From contig OY718804.1 of NCBI GenBank assembly GCA_963070105.1, forward strand, positions 10,183,817 to 10,247,816: a stretch of DNA of 64,000 nt, in the 5' to 3' direction. The notes under the pieces are model-generated. The model worked only from the letters and a program-made list of their open reading frames with translations. It ran no database searches and had not been told where the DNA came from. Below, in pieces: positions 38,301 to 49,290 of the stretch (position 1 is its first letter; each line of letters begins with the position of its first letter). The translations under genes and the position numbers were made by a program. The stretch comes from Litomosoides sigmodontis. Taxonomy: Eukaryota; Nematoda; Chromadorea; Rhabditida; Onchocercidae.

Positions 38301-41300
38301 ATTATGCTTTTCACAACTGGCACATCGTTATAGCATGAGAGCCATGTGCACCGATCCGATCGTCATCTAATCCTTTCTCAACAACTGTTTAAAAGAAGAA
38401 TAATTTACGACTACAGTTACAATAATATCAGAGTTGTGGTAGCTAAAAACTCTCAAAAAAAAATTTTTGCAGCGCTTACTAAAATAAGTTCAACAGGTAG
38501 TGGTACAGGTGATCGTTTCTTGAACCATGGATTTATATAGTCACGACCAATGGATAAAAATAAGATGGACGCCAGTGATATGCCCAACGTCCAACAGTTG
38601 GTATGTGGTACAGCTAATATCAGATCACGCATCATCTGTAATTATCCGTTTCTAAATATCTTTCAGTAATTAACAAATCAAAACAAAACTGATGCCGATG
38701 AAAAAGAAAAAGAATGGAAGTAGGAAAGTTCTTTTTTTGCTCGGGCTTAATAAAAAAATATCACTCATTTATAATAAAGGATATTACTAAGGCTTATCAA
38801 TATAAGTCTCATCTATCAACTGCTATACCTATATAAACTTAGTCTACTCAATCATGTTAGCTATAAAGTTTGAACGGATGAAGATTTCAATTTAATTAAA
38901 AAAAAATGACGATAGATAATATTAAAACTTACAAAAAATAACATGCCAAAGCCAGAATAACGTGATAATTTAACACCGATAATTTTATTGAGTTGTGCTA
39001 TGAAAACATGAAATGCTGATCCGGTTGTGAAACCGGAAATAAGAGCATCTGACATATAGTTCGTAATGAATGCTAGACCCATCATTGCCATTACCAACTG
39101 AAAATCTGCTACCACTTATGAAATGTAGATTACAAGAATTACTCTGCAACAGTTTCTCTCTAAACTACTCATTTAATATGAGATATATCAGAAATAATAT
39201 TTAATTTTTTTCCTTAATCTTACAAGAGAATAACACGCATTTCAATTTCTGCCTAAAAATTTATTGTTAACAAACGGAATAAAATGGAAGCTTTTCATTT
39301 TTACCTCTCAAAATAACAACTTAATTTAAAATTACAAAACATCAAAATCTCCAGTGGACATTTATTCCAAACGGTTATCTACACGAGGCTCATAACAGTC
39401 ATTCAGTCATTCTATTTAATCATTTTCAGTAATTCGGTGGTAACTGGTCTCCTACTAATTAAATGAAGCATTCTTGTTTCATTTAGTTCACTGATTGCTT
39501 ACTTGAAACAGTCCAACGGTCATAGCGAGCGTGCTTGTAAGCATAATCGGTGATACATCATTGCTGAAATCGACCGGGCCTGCCACTGATTTTACGATTT
39601 CCGTGCCGGTACCATTTACCACCTCAAAGATTACATCTGGATCCGGTATGAAACGCAACCGCACCGTCCCTACCATCAAACTTGCGACGGCAAAAACACC
39701 TGTAATACTCAGCCAAATAGCAATTACGATGAACGGGAGAAAATTGAAAGTGACAATCTGATTGAAAGAATTATGCCTGCAAGAAAAACCATTACAATAG
39801 TTGGGAAAGCGGTCATCAATCTTTCCCAGTTCATCTTGACCTTTCATTTTCAGATTTATACATTTCATTTATCAAAACGCATGGATCGATGAGATCCTTG
39901 AAGAATAGGTGATATTCATTACTCAGAAAGGTTTCTCTCTTCCTTACGGGAAAAATGGTTCTAAAAAACTTCAAAAATTCTTCCTACGCATAACCTTTTA
40001 TGTCACCATCGAAGAAAGAGTCAACAACGGATAGTTATACATCGGAATCTTTCTTACTGTGTGATTTATATTGACGCAACAATGTTCTCATCTAAACATA
40101 CCGATAGAAATGTGTCGCGATGTTCCAAAAAATGCATAAAAAGTTGACGTAAAAAACGACGTATACATCCCATAAACTGGTGGAAGACTAGCCAAATTCG
40201 CGTATGCCATTCCTGAATATCCTCAAATTTAATTATAACTCTATAATATATACTTTTAACAAACTTATCACATCATCAAATGAAGGACGAAGTTATCAAT
40301 TAACTTCCTATCAAGTGCATGAAGAGTGCAATTTACCTCTTATTAAAAAGCAAACAATTAAACTAGAAGTGAAACTGTTTGCTAGATGAAAGTTAGATCT
40401 AACCTTGTGGAACTTGCATGACACCAACAGTTAGACCTCCGATAATATCGCCACTCAGGTCTCTTTTCCAGTCATATTTTGGAAGCCAGTAAAGTATTGG
40501 AAAGAACGATAGTACTGATTTTAGGATATTCCTTGGCAACAATTTCAATTTCAGCTTCTCGATGCTCCATAATTTTTTTGCTTGCGGCTGACTACGTGAA
40601 TATCTTAGCTCAAATGTTTCCTAAATTAAAAATTCCCATATATGCACATTTTAGTCTTTGTACTTTTTCCGCGCATTTTGCGGATCCAACAAAAAAATGA
40701 ACAATGCGATTTTTACAAATGAAAATATTTACTGTGAAAATCGATCACTTTTATCTCTTTCTTTCGATTATCAGTATGCCCCAATTACAACCCTCTAAAA
40801 TTTAAATTTCAACAGAGGTAGTAACAGAAATCGATAAGCGCAATGACCTTAATTTCAACTTTACGGATTCATCTGATGTTTATGCTTCTTTAATTGCGTG
40901 ATGCCGTAATGAACGGATTATTGTTCTAGCTGTGCAATTCGATTACTCACGTTAGCATATTGAAAACGTCAGCATCGATGATCGGATGGAATGTGGGCGG
41001 AGAAAGCGACCACGTGATTCAGATCGTGTAATTAGCGCGAATTCTAGAACACTGAACGCTACCGTCAGTCTCTCTAGAAAGGTTTCGCAAGCAACTGTTC
41101 CTAAACAGCAATACAAGGCTGCTTAGGTGTCCTTATTTCTCAGACCTATAGGAGATCGCTACTTCAGGTCGTTTACTTGCAAACCTGCGAAACTGAGACT
41201 GTGTGCGCGAGAAGGGAGCTGAAAGGAGATTGCCCGTTAGGAAGGAGGAGGAGGAATACATCTCCAGCACTCCACCACTCTTCCCTACAATCGATTCAGC

Positions 41301-42293
41301 TGGAAAGCACTGCGTGGAAAGTGTAGACGAAGCGTCGAAACGTTCTCTTCACGTACTTTACGTTTACTGAAATCATCGCTGACTTTTCTCAAATATATCG
41401 ATAACGCAGGTAGTAGCAAAAAGCTCCGCAACGCCACAGACAATTGTGAATGATCAGAGAGATATCTTCGAAAAATCACTTCCATCAAGGGCAGTTGCTA
41501 GGTAGGGAAGGCATTGACTGATTTCTCAAAGTGTATCATATCATCCAAATGCGCCACGCCATATCAAATGTCGTGTGAATGCGCATGTCATCCGAGCGCT
41601 GAAGGCTACATCATATCACCTGAATGCGCCACGCCATATCAAATGACGTGCGAATGCGCATGTCATCCGAGCGCTGAAGGCTACGTCATATCACCTGAAT
41701 GCGCCACGCCTCAAAAGCACGTATAGGTGCAGCAGGCGAAAGCTAATACGATGCACGTAGAATGAGTTTAACTTAGCTTGCGGAGGTATGAGAAGACGCT
41801 GTAGTTGAGATGAGATCGGCGAGAGAATCACTGCTAAGCATATGTCCGATAGAAGGATATTCCGTGGTGAAAGATGTGAAATACCTGGTTCCAGTGACCA
41901 GAGAAGAAATTCTGTTCCATGCCGATGATAAAGATGACCCGCGCGTGAGCTATTCACAGGGACCCGTTGTGACCTGTCCAACACAATAGAGCTTATTGCT
42001 CACAAAAACGATTCACAGCAATCGAATTACTCCCCCTCCCTCTCTCTCTCTCCCTCTCTCTCTCTTCCTCTCTACTCCACTTTCCATTCCTGAATGAGAT
42101 GAGAGTACAGAGAGTGCCTTTTCCTTTTTTCTGAGGAATGCAGAGATAGCGACTAATAACAGCGAGCGTATGTGGTGGTGATCGACGTCCACCAATGGAC
42201 CGAAGATCGGCTTGCAGTGTGGAGCTGTCGTGTGGTGAAAAAGGGTGGCGATAGTGTTTGAAGAAAAGATAAGCTGTCACCAACCTGATCCAT
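35374..42293 (-). CDS. SLC26/SULP-family anion transporter with STAS domain
   Basis: Sixteen exons in transcript order: 42293-42285 (tentative), 40620-40404, 40212-40102, 39699-39503, 39097-38933, 38635-38480, 38284-38202, 38043-37896, 37684-37571, 37500-37423, 37184-37089, 36995-36889, 36802-36598, 36243-36058, 35811-35757, 35486-35374 (679 aa). The sulfate-transporter signature is clear: [19 protein letters not shown], then VYGMYTSFF and [10 protein letters not shown]. Many hydrophobic segments follow (for example [41 protein letters not shown]). [12 protein letters not shown] matches the conserved SRT-type motif. The C-terminal STAS domain runs from RPNIYLMGR through [19 protein letters not shown] to [12 protein letters not shown]26 proteins exchange sulfate, chloride, bicarbonate or oxalate at the plasma membrane; the substrate here is unknown. 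The first exon, encoding just MDQ, is inferred from phase and a family-like DQETFE joint. C. elegans homologues are named sulp-1 to sulp-8. Confidence 0.92.
41537..41711 (+). repeat. 75-bp tandem repeat (2.3 copies), open in frame
   Basis: Copies at 41537-41611 and 41612-41686 plus a partial copy to about 41711 are nearly identical. The period is a multiple of three, so the plus strand reads a repeated 25-residue cysteine-rich unit ([20 protein letters not shown]...). The open frame, 41514-41726, lacks an upstream ATG. It lies on the opposite strand inside the long proposed first intron of the SLC26 gene. No homology was recognised. Confidence 0.85.
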
Positions 42294-44250
42294 ATTCGAT
42301 CTTTTGATAGCTCCAGTACGACTGACCACCAAATAGCAGCACTGGCGCAAAACCGTTCGCCTATAACATTTCAATTGTTTTCCTATAATGATGTGCCACG
42401 TAGATGGGATGCCTTCATATCGCAATCCTTTAAGCGCTAATTATGGAAAACAAAAAGCAATTACGATTTATTGGTTCAATTAGGAGTTAGTCGCTTACGA
42501 CAAGCAACGACTAACGATGGGAGGATAAGGTCAAACAATGTGCATTCCACCTCCCACCACTCCCTGCTAATTTCGCTGAATTGGAATGGAAATGCCAGTT
42601 CAATCAATAACTAACTGCAATGTACCGCCTTTAAAGTTAACTATGCGGCATTTATCTCTCAGTGAATTCGGGAAAGGCAAGCTATTGTTCACGTGCATTT
42701 TTCCCAAGAAGTCAAGCGCTCCGCCACTTCCTCAGGTCTTCCACTTCTGTCCAGGTGTTCTTTCGAAAATTATCGATGAAATTTGAGCAATAAATTTTTT
42801 TAACGGCAATTTCTCACTTTCAAGCATACACTCACAATTGTTGTCTGATTTTTTAGCTAATTCTGCTAACTTTTTTCATTTCCTTTAACTTAAACGGATG
42901 GACGGAAGTCGTGACAACGACAAAGGGACATATGCGCTTATTTCTTCTCTTCAACTATCCAACAAATAATTGAACTTTTGCTTGAGTGACAGATTGAAAA
43001 AGTGGAGGAGGAAAATGTTGTACAAGGATTCGCTGCTGTAAACCACCATGATATGACAGTGTAAACGGTTGCAATTTCAATTACAATTAGCTTTTACAGA
43101 ATTTTTTTTTCAAAATAGTTCAGCTTCTTCCCATTTCATTGACTGAATGTCACTGCATCCCTACTATGAGCTCGTCGTACGTCTGGTAAATGATATGATA
43201 ATGCTAGTGCTGCTATCCATTAACTTACGTATACTAAAATCATAAACAGGCCTATTCATTCAGGACGTGGAGGAGACACAGTATGAATTACATCGGATAC
43301 ATTTCTTTTGTACCGATCAGTAATGGCAAAATAAATCATTTCAAATTTGATCCTATCTGTCTGTTAGCTTAAAAACCGTATCTCTGCTGCAGCAGTCAGT
43401 TCTCCGCTAGCTGTTATGGACTGATAATTGAAAAGAAGCTGTGTGACACGATATCTCGAGTGTCTGAGAAGAATCTCAAGTGTCTTTTTATCGAAGGCAA
43501 TCAAAAGGACCTGTTTTCAACTGTCAATTGTCAATTGATCTTTCATAAAAAAACAGTCAGCAAAAGACCTGTTTTTCAAATATCAATTGAATAGGAATAG
43601 AATGAGTGCCATTGATATGTTTCTAACAGAATACCGTTACCGTCTCCCAAGGATACAGGCATATTAAACTATCGGAAGTATTTTTGTCTAATGAAAACGT
43701 CACCGACGATATTCATTCCTTGCATATTACAGTTCATTAGTAATGTATGCATATATATATACATATATGTTCGCAGCCAAAAAAAAATACATTAATAACA
43801 AAGGGAGAAATGTTCTCCGGAAGGGTTTGAAATACCTACCTGTATTGTCTATTCTCAGGTGATTTTGAGAAAGAAGAGTGACCGTTGGATGATAATAAAG
43901 CAGTAGTAGTAGTAGGAGCTGTAGTAGTAGCAGCAATAGCATAAGAATGAAAGATGAGATGCTGATGAATATTAGCAACACCCAGTGAGCGGAGAAATCC
44001 GGAGTGGGTAATTTTACATCGTTTTGCTTTAGTTCAATCATGGAAGGACAATAATTTAATCACACGTTGTCTCATCTGCGGTCATCTGCACATGATGATG
44101 ATGAGGACCGTTGACGGACAGGGCATTCTTTGGCTGAGTTGCTCTTTTAATAGATGTCGATGTATTGTTGTTAATTCGTGCATATAAAAATTTATTAGGA
44201 AACAAAGTGAGAATCAAATTTGAATTCAGATATGCATCATTACAGGTTTG
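42294..44250. other. Intergenic stretch between SLC26 and the secreted cysteine-rich gene
   Basis: This contains the likely SLC26 upstream region and simple repeats, including a CAG/TAG-type triplet run near 43901-43940 and a diverged direct repeat with 60-bp spacing at 43502-43590 (AAAGGACCTGTTTTCAA / AAAAGACCTGTTTTTCAA). The leucine-rich minus-strand frame at 43727-44041 derives from the triplet run. Confidence 0.5.
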
Positions 44251-45774
44251 TTATATGTGTTTTGAGTCGCGTAAATAACGAATCTTTGATTTGAAGCCTT
44301 CATTGTTGATTATGAAATTAGCCGCATTTACATGAAGCCATCGAATTGGTGCTTCTTTTAAACGATTATCGATCAGTTCGGGTAAATTCCGATTTTTACC
44401 TTTGTTTGACGGATGTTTAACAGGTATATCCTTTCGTACCTGCAAGCAAACAAATCGAAAAATTGCAACGAAATATGCCTTCAATGTATGGCACATAAGA
44501 AGAGTAGATGCTGAAATACAGAAGTACCAGTAACTGCTGGACCAACTTTCGGCGGTAATACTTTGATAAGTTACTATCTGTAACTTATCAAAGTGGAGTA
44601 GCAACGCAACTTGTTGCTTCATTATTCTTCTTAATGATGTGACAGCGTTGATGATTGTGAGAGAATGGGGGAAAGTTATCAATCACAACTGATAGTCCCC
44701 TATTTCAAATAATCGCTGAAGAACAAAAGATTAATTACCTCGGCGTAGTACTGCACCCTCCCCGGATAGTCTTCATAACGGTCACAGACATGTTTCACAA
44801 GGCCATTATAACCGATCTGGCCAATTTTCAGTAGAATCCAATGCTTTGTTTCATTCTGATAATAACAGCCTGAAATTAAATACCATTATCATTCTCAGGT
44901 AGCCTGTTGTTAATGAAGCAAATTAATTAACAGAATTAATGAAGACACCTGTAATCCAACGACCACTTTCCAAGCAAAGCCACTGAAAGTAATCCTGTCG
45001 AAAGAATTCACCTACGTGATACTGCGTATCGTTTACCACGCAACGAGGCTCTAGAATTGCAACACATAAATCGGCTAACTGTTCTCATAAGAAGGAAAAA
45101 ATCCAGGAACACTGCTATCTTCCGAGATAAGCTTGTGGGCAAAATTATTTCATCACTGAATATTTCATATAAATTGTATACCTTACCTTCCTCATATTTA
45201 AGTCTAAGCGCATTGTAGCTACAACTAAACCAAAAACCATCGGCAGTTTTATTATCGCCAGCTTCAATTAGCATCATCCCAGTTCGATCGCTACCCTGAC
45301 AGCCCAAAAATTCCGACTGATTACTGTAAACGATCCATTTACCGTTTATTTGGTATTTCAGAGACAACTCAAACTCTTCGAGAATAATTCTAAGCTTTCA
45401 TTACTTCATCTAATAATAGATTTAATTTAAAAAAAAGAAAAAAAAAACAAAAAAAAACGGTGCGTATACCCACCCATCCTTTCCAACACAACTGTACACC
45501 CAAGTATCATCATCAAGCCATTTCTCCCCACTCCTCCTGCATCCACCACTCCAATCACGACAGTCGCAACCACCTGTGATATCTTCACACGTAAAATATA
45601 TTAATAATAATTATAAACGAATAATTAAATAAATAAATAATAATTATAAACGAACAATCAAATAAATAAATAATTACTTGGCAACAACTCAACTCCAGTT
45701 GAGTTGACTTCGTGACTGTGAAGGAATGTCAGCAGAAGTGATATCACGCATATCACTTTTTGAAGAAGTTCCAT
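44251..45774 (-). CDS. Secreted cysteine-rich protein with four W/F-x-C modules
   Basis: Exons in transcript order: 45774-45678, 45573-45474, 45389-45187, 45050-44949, 44869-44739, 44439-44251 (273 aa). The first exon encodes a signal peptide (MELLQKVICVISLLLTFLHS). Four short modules follow, each opening with a cysteine and closing with an aromatic or basic run before a second cysteine: EKWLDDDTWVYSC, TADGFWFSC, FFRQDYFQWLC and LVKHVC. This is reminiscent of the fibronectin type I-like modules of the nematode MIG-18 family. That assignment is tentative and made from memory. NETK, NDT and NKT give possible N-glycosylation sites. The last 63 residues are cysteine-free and basic, without a membrane anchor. 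An extracellular-matrix or secreted role is inferred. The frame and a signal peptide ending at an intron support the model. Confidence 0.75.
44560..44594. repeat. Perfect 15-bp inverted repeat
   Basis: ACTTTGATAAGTTAC (44560-44574) and GTAACTTATCAAAGT (44580-44594) are perfect reverse complements around a 5-base loop. They lie in the last intron (44440-44738) of the cysteine-rich gene. Confidence 0.9.
45603..45675. repeat. AT-rich tandem repeat in intron 1
   Basis: The segment AATAATTATAAACGAA followed by (AAAT)n occurs twice within the first intron of the cysteine-rich gene (45574-45677), making up most of that intron. Confidence 0.75.
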
Positions 45775-48035
45775 TCTCACGTAGAATTCAGAATGTTAAC
45801 GAAATGCTTCAATTCAAAGTACCGAGCAATGAGGCGTTGCTTTAACGCACGAACGACCGGATATGCATGTTAATTACCTAAAATATTCCGATCAGAGAAT
45901 AAGTGAAATAGCACTTTTATGACATTGAAATATACAAACAAATAAGGGAAGGACAATGATGACAAGGAAAAGGGCTGCTGATAAGGGAAGGAAACGAACA
46001 GATATATGGGTGCATGAGTAGGGAGTGTGCCAGCAGCAGGTGTGAAGAATTTCGAATTTCACTCTTCATTGGCACGCGGACGCGTTGAACCCGTCTTGAC
46101 CCTTCCGTCTTTTCCATCCAATGAATCAGTGAATCGTTCACGTATTGTTTATCTCAGTAAACATCATCATCATCGTCGTCGTCATCCCTCAACAAATTAT
46201 CGTCTGTTTATCCGTTCGCCCACTGTCATTTATATTCCTTCCTCTTTTGCCATCCGTTCACCATCAATCGTTTTTTGATTGAATTCTCTGAGAGTTGCAC
46301 ATCAATTAGCAAAAAAAGATTTAACAATAGCTTGTTATGTTCGTAGTGCGGCAAGAGTAATAGTAGCATTTCAGATTTGATAATTCATTTCTCATTCCAA
46401 ATCCAATTTCTGCATCCTTCCTGCCACACGATCTTAATTAATAATCAAATGGCATTATTCAAATGAAACATTGTGCAATAACAATTGGACAAGTTAATGT
46501 GATCGGTGAATTGACTGGATAAATCTTTGATTTTATGCAATACTTTCCATTAATTTTGCTTGATTTTGCCAGGTCAGTTAGCTGTGTGAAGGAACGTAAA
46601 AAACATCTCCATAATTTCTATTAAAATTTGAAAAGTCTCAATTAATGAATTTTGTGCTAAAATTAAAAAAAAAAACAGAACAGTCCGGAATGCTTGAAGA
46701 ATTTTTACTGTGATAGCTAAAAGCAATAAGTCAATGAAGCATCCTGCTATCACAACAAGTTAGTGATACTTCGCAAAATGACAATCACCAATAAATCAGT
46801 TTTAAATCCTCCTCCTAACTTTTCTAGAATCAGTAACTGACATCAGTAAGTTGATAAAACTGACATAAACTTCAAATTATTTACTTATTATGTCAGTTGC
46901 ACAAGTAACTGACACAATAAGTAAATAAATTGGAGGTGAAAATACATCTTCTTTTACTCGTTATATCGTGCAGCGTTTCTTCTCACTTAGAAAATTTCGA
47001 ATATATACACATTTGATAAATGTGAGAGCTCTGCGTAAGGCAGCGAATATTGCATTCGGTATGAATGCAACACTTCTCTTTTTTAAAAAATAAATTCGTG
47101 TTGATAAAGTTAATTGCATGGAAGGTGTAAGATAATTGCGCGGAAGCTCTAACCAATGAAGTGGCAAGGAGAAATGTAACAATGACAGGTAGGCTCCCCT
47201 TGTATTGCTAAAGACTAATTACTTTGTTCCATTTCGATAAAGAAACACAGCAGATCTCTGAAATTATAAGTGATGTTAGAAATGATGTTGTTACAAAACC
47301 AGTCCTTGTTCACCACCATTAGGCACTTGTGAGAATACTGCTTCTTCATCACTGACGTTTCTTCCAACCATCGATATTATGAATGGAGTGCAAATTAAAC
47401 TTGGAGCCGTTTGATGTTTGACTTCTTTTGGCAAACTAACTTACAGTCTTAGATTTGTGACTGTTACATAGCCGATAGAATGTACAGAAAACGGGGGAGT
47501 TTTTACATAGCTAGATAGTTCTCGGAATAAGTTGAAATCTATGTTTTTATTGCATTGCAAAAGAAGAACACTTAAAATGCAGGTACAAATTTTCCTAGAA
47601 CTTAGCAACGTATACAACAGACATAATTTGAAAATTTTAAATATAAGCAAATCAACACAACATACACGCCATTCTAATATTCGTCACTAAATATTTAAGA
47701 AATTTAAATTTGCATTACTTCTATATACAGAAATAACGCAGATCTACTAGCTACCTATCCATACATATATGAGCAGTAAAATCGACAGTGAAAAATTTAC
47801 AAGACCCTCACGAAAGGTCAGTCGTGGATGGCAGTATAATAACATCATAGCTTTCGAAAGATTGGTAGAATCCTCCATCATCAAGTTCGCTTAACTTCTT
47901 TTCCGCATTGACCACTTGAATAGCCATGAAGGATGAGAGTAAACTGCTGACTGAAGGTACATTCACTTCCCGTATAGATGGGAGCTACTGGATAAGAAAT
48001 ATTTTTGGAATGACACAAATAACTGAACAACCTTT
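45775..48035. other. Intergenic stretch with fold-back sequences
   Basis: The region holds no recognised exon. Open frames near 46027-46278 (+) and 46961-47182 (-) have no splice partners or family resemblance. A strong inverted repeat lies at 46877-46928. Sequence next to 48036 is the Ly6 gene 3-prime flank. Confidence 0.5.
46877..46928. repeat. 22-bp inverted repeat, hairpin
   Basis: Arms 46877-46898 and 46907-46928 are complementary over 22 bp with a single A/C mismatch (a G-U wobble if transcribed from the minus strand), around an 8-base loop. The motif GTAACTGACA in one arm recurs nearby at about 46832-46841, suggesting local duplication. Confidence 0.8.
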
Positions 48036-49290
48036 CTACTGATATTTATTGTGTATGGCAACAACTATAGTAACAAAAAGGAGTAAGGAGAGATGTCGTG
48101 TCGTTATTTGTCGCGTGCCGTTGCAAGGCGTATCCTGAAATACATTAGTTTCACGATTGAAAACTCACATAGCACAAAGGAATAGGACTAACTCTTATTC
48201 AAGCAATATAGTCGGTATAACACTTTTATAGTATGTCAATCATTATTTATAATTCACGTAAACCTAATCTTTTCTAACCTTTTCTAACCTTGAACGTAAT
48301 ATAAGACAAAAAGCCACTGAACTGATCATTTCAGATTGCTGATTGCTAATTCGTATGTGTACTCAGTACTGCTATACAAAATTACTTGACCATCCTACAC
48401 CACAGCAAAAATAAAGTGAGAACGTACTCCGTCCACATTTTCACACTGATAATACAACAATTTAACCGCTTTATTGCCTTGTTTACGCATTCCGTCTAGC
48501 TTGTCACCCGTATAAGCACATTCTCTGATTATTTGTGTTGGTAGCTCCTCTACACTCTGAAATTCTACGATCATATATATGTGCGGAATACTTGAGAAGC
48601 TGCTCCAATCCAATATGAAATTGCAGTGAAGTGCCAAAAGAAGAAAACGCAGTATTTGGTACATATGCTTATGCTTAGAACATTTCAAAAGGAACTTAAT
48701 GTTTGCATAGTCAGTATTAGAGAAATGTCTAGACAGAATACTGAAGACTAACAAATACGTAAAGTAACCCAATATACCTGGATGATTTTACGGCATGCAA
48801 CGGGTTTATTACCGGCATAGGTACCCTCAGTCAACGCTGGACACGACTTGATATATTGCTTTAGATCTTCGCCATTACTGGACTTACAATTTGCATCTTT
48901 TGCTGAATTACACTCATAGCACTGCATTGGCTGATCTCTAAAAAGCTATCAAGAATTAATGCCCGAATCAGGACGGGTATGATCTATTTGAAGAGGTTAT
49001 TAACACAATTTAATCTATCTTCTAGAATTTAACCTATCGCTTAGCCAAACTCTATGCGCTTCTTTCGGGAGTTAGAAGTTTCTTTTTACTGAGGATCAAA
49101 CTGCTCGATCCAATCAATTAGCTGATTAGATTATGCCGACGTGCATCAATGTATGCTATCTGTTAGAAACATCTCGCTTAGTTTATGATGTATGGTGCTT
49201 GCAGGTAAAATTTTATAAGTGATAAAATGCTCACGCGACGACAATCAGGCTAGCAATAAGTATCAGCACATTCGTTATCAGTACTCTCAT
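48036..49290 (-). CDS. Quiver/sleepless-like Ly6 (three-finger) GPI-anchored protein
   Basis: Exons in transcript order: 49290-49235, 48937-48778, 48556-48428, 48134-48036 (147 aa). A signal peptide (MRVLITNVLILIASLIVVA) is followed by a Ly6/uPAR-type domain starting QCYECNS and ending in the diagnostic CN (PCNGT). Inside it are PVACRKI and IRECAYTGDKLDGM, then LLYYQCEN, all typical of the QVR/sleepless subfamily. The C-terminus is hydrophobic (LSLLLFVTIVVAI) and fits a GPI-attachment signal. Eight cysteines remain in the mature part, where many Ly6 proteins have ten. In flies, sleepless modulates potassium channels and nicotinic receptors; a neuronal surface role here is inferred by family. 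The second exon starts directly at the mature N-terminus. Intron 3 holds two copies of the 10-mer TTTTCTAACC. Confidence 0.85.

Noticed and set aside
43727..44041. 104-residue minus-strand frame with long leucine runs resembling a membrane protein
   Set aside because: The leucine runs come from a CAG/TAG triplet repeat, and there are no splice partners or family motifs.
47815..47985. Minus-strand open stretch (VNVPSVSSLLSSF...) after the Ly6 gene
   Set aside because: The Ly6 model already ends with the CN motif, GPI signal and stop at 48036. This stretch lies in the 3-prime flank.
48269..48292. TTTTCTAACC repeats resembling degenerate telomere repeats
   Set aside because: Only two 10-mer copies inside a Ly6 intron; they do not match the nematode TTAGGC repeat.
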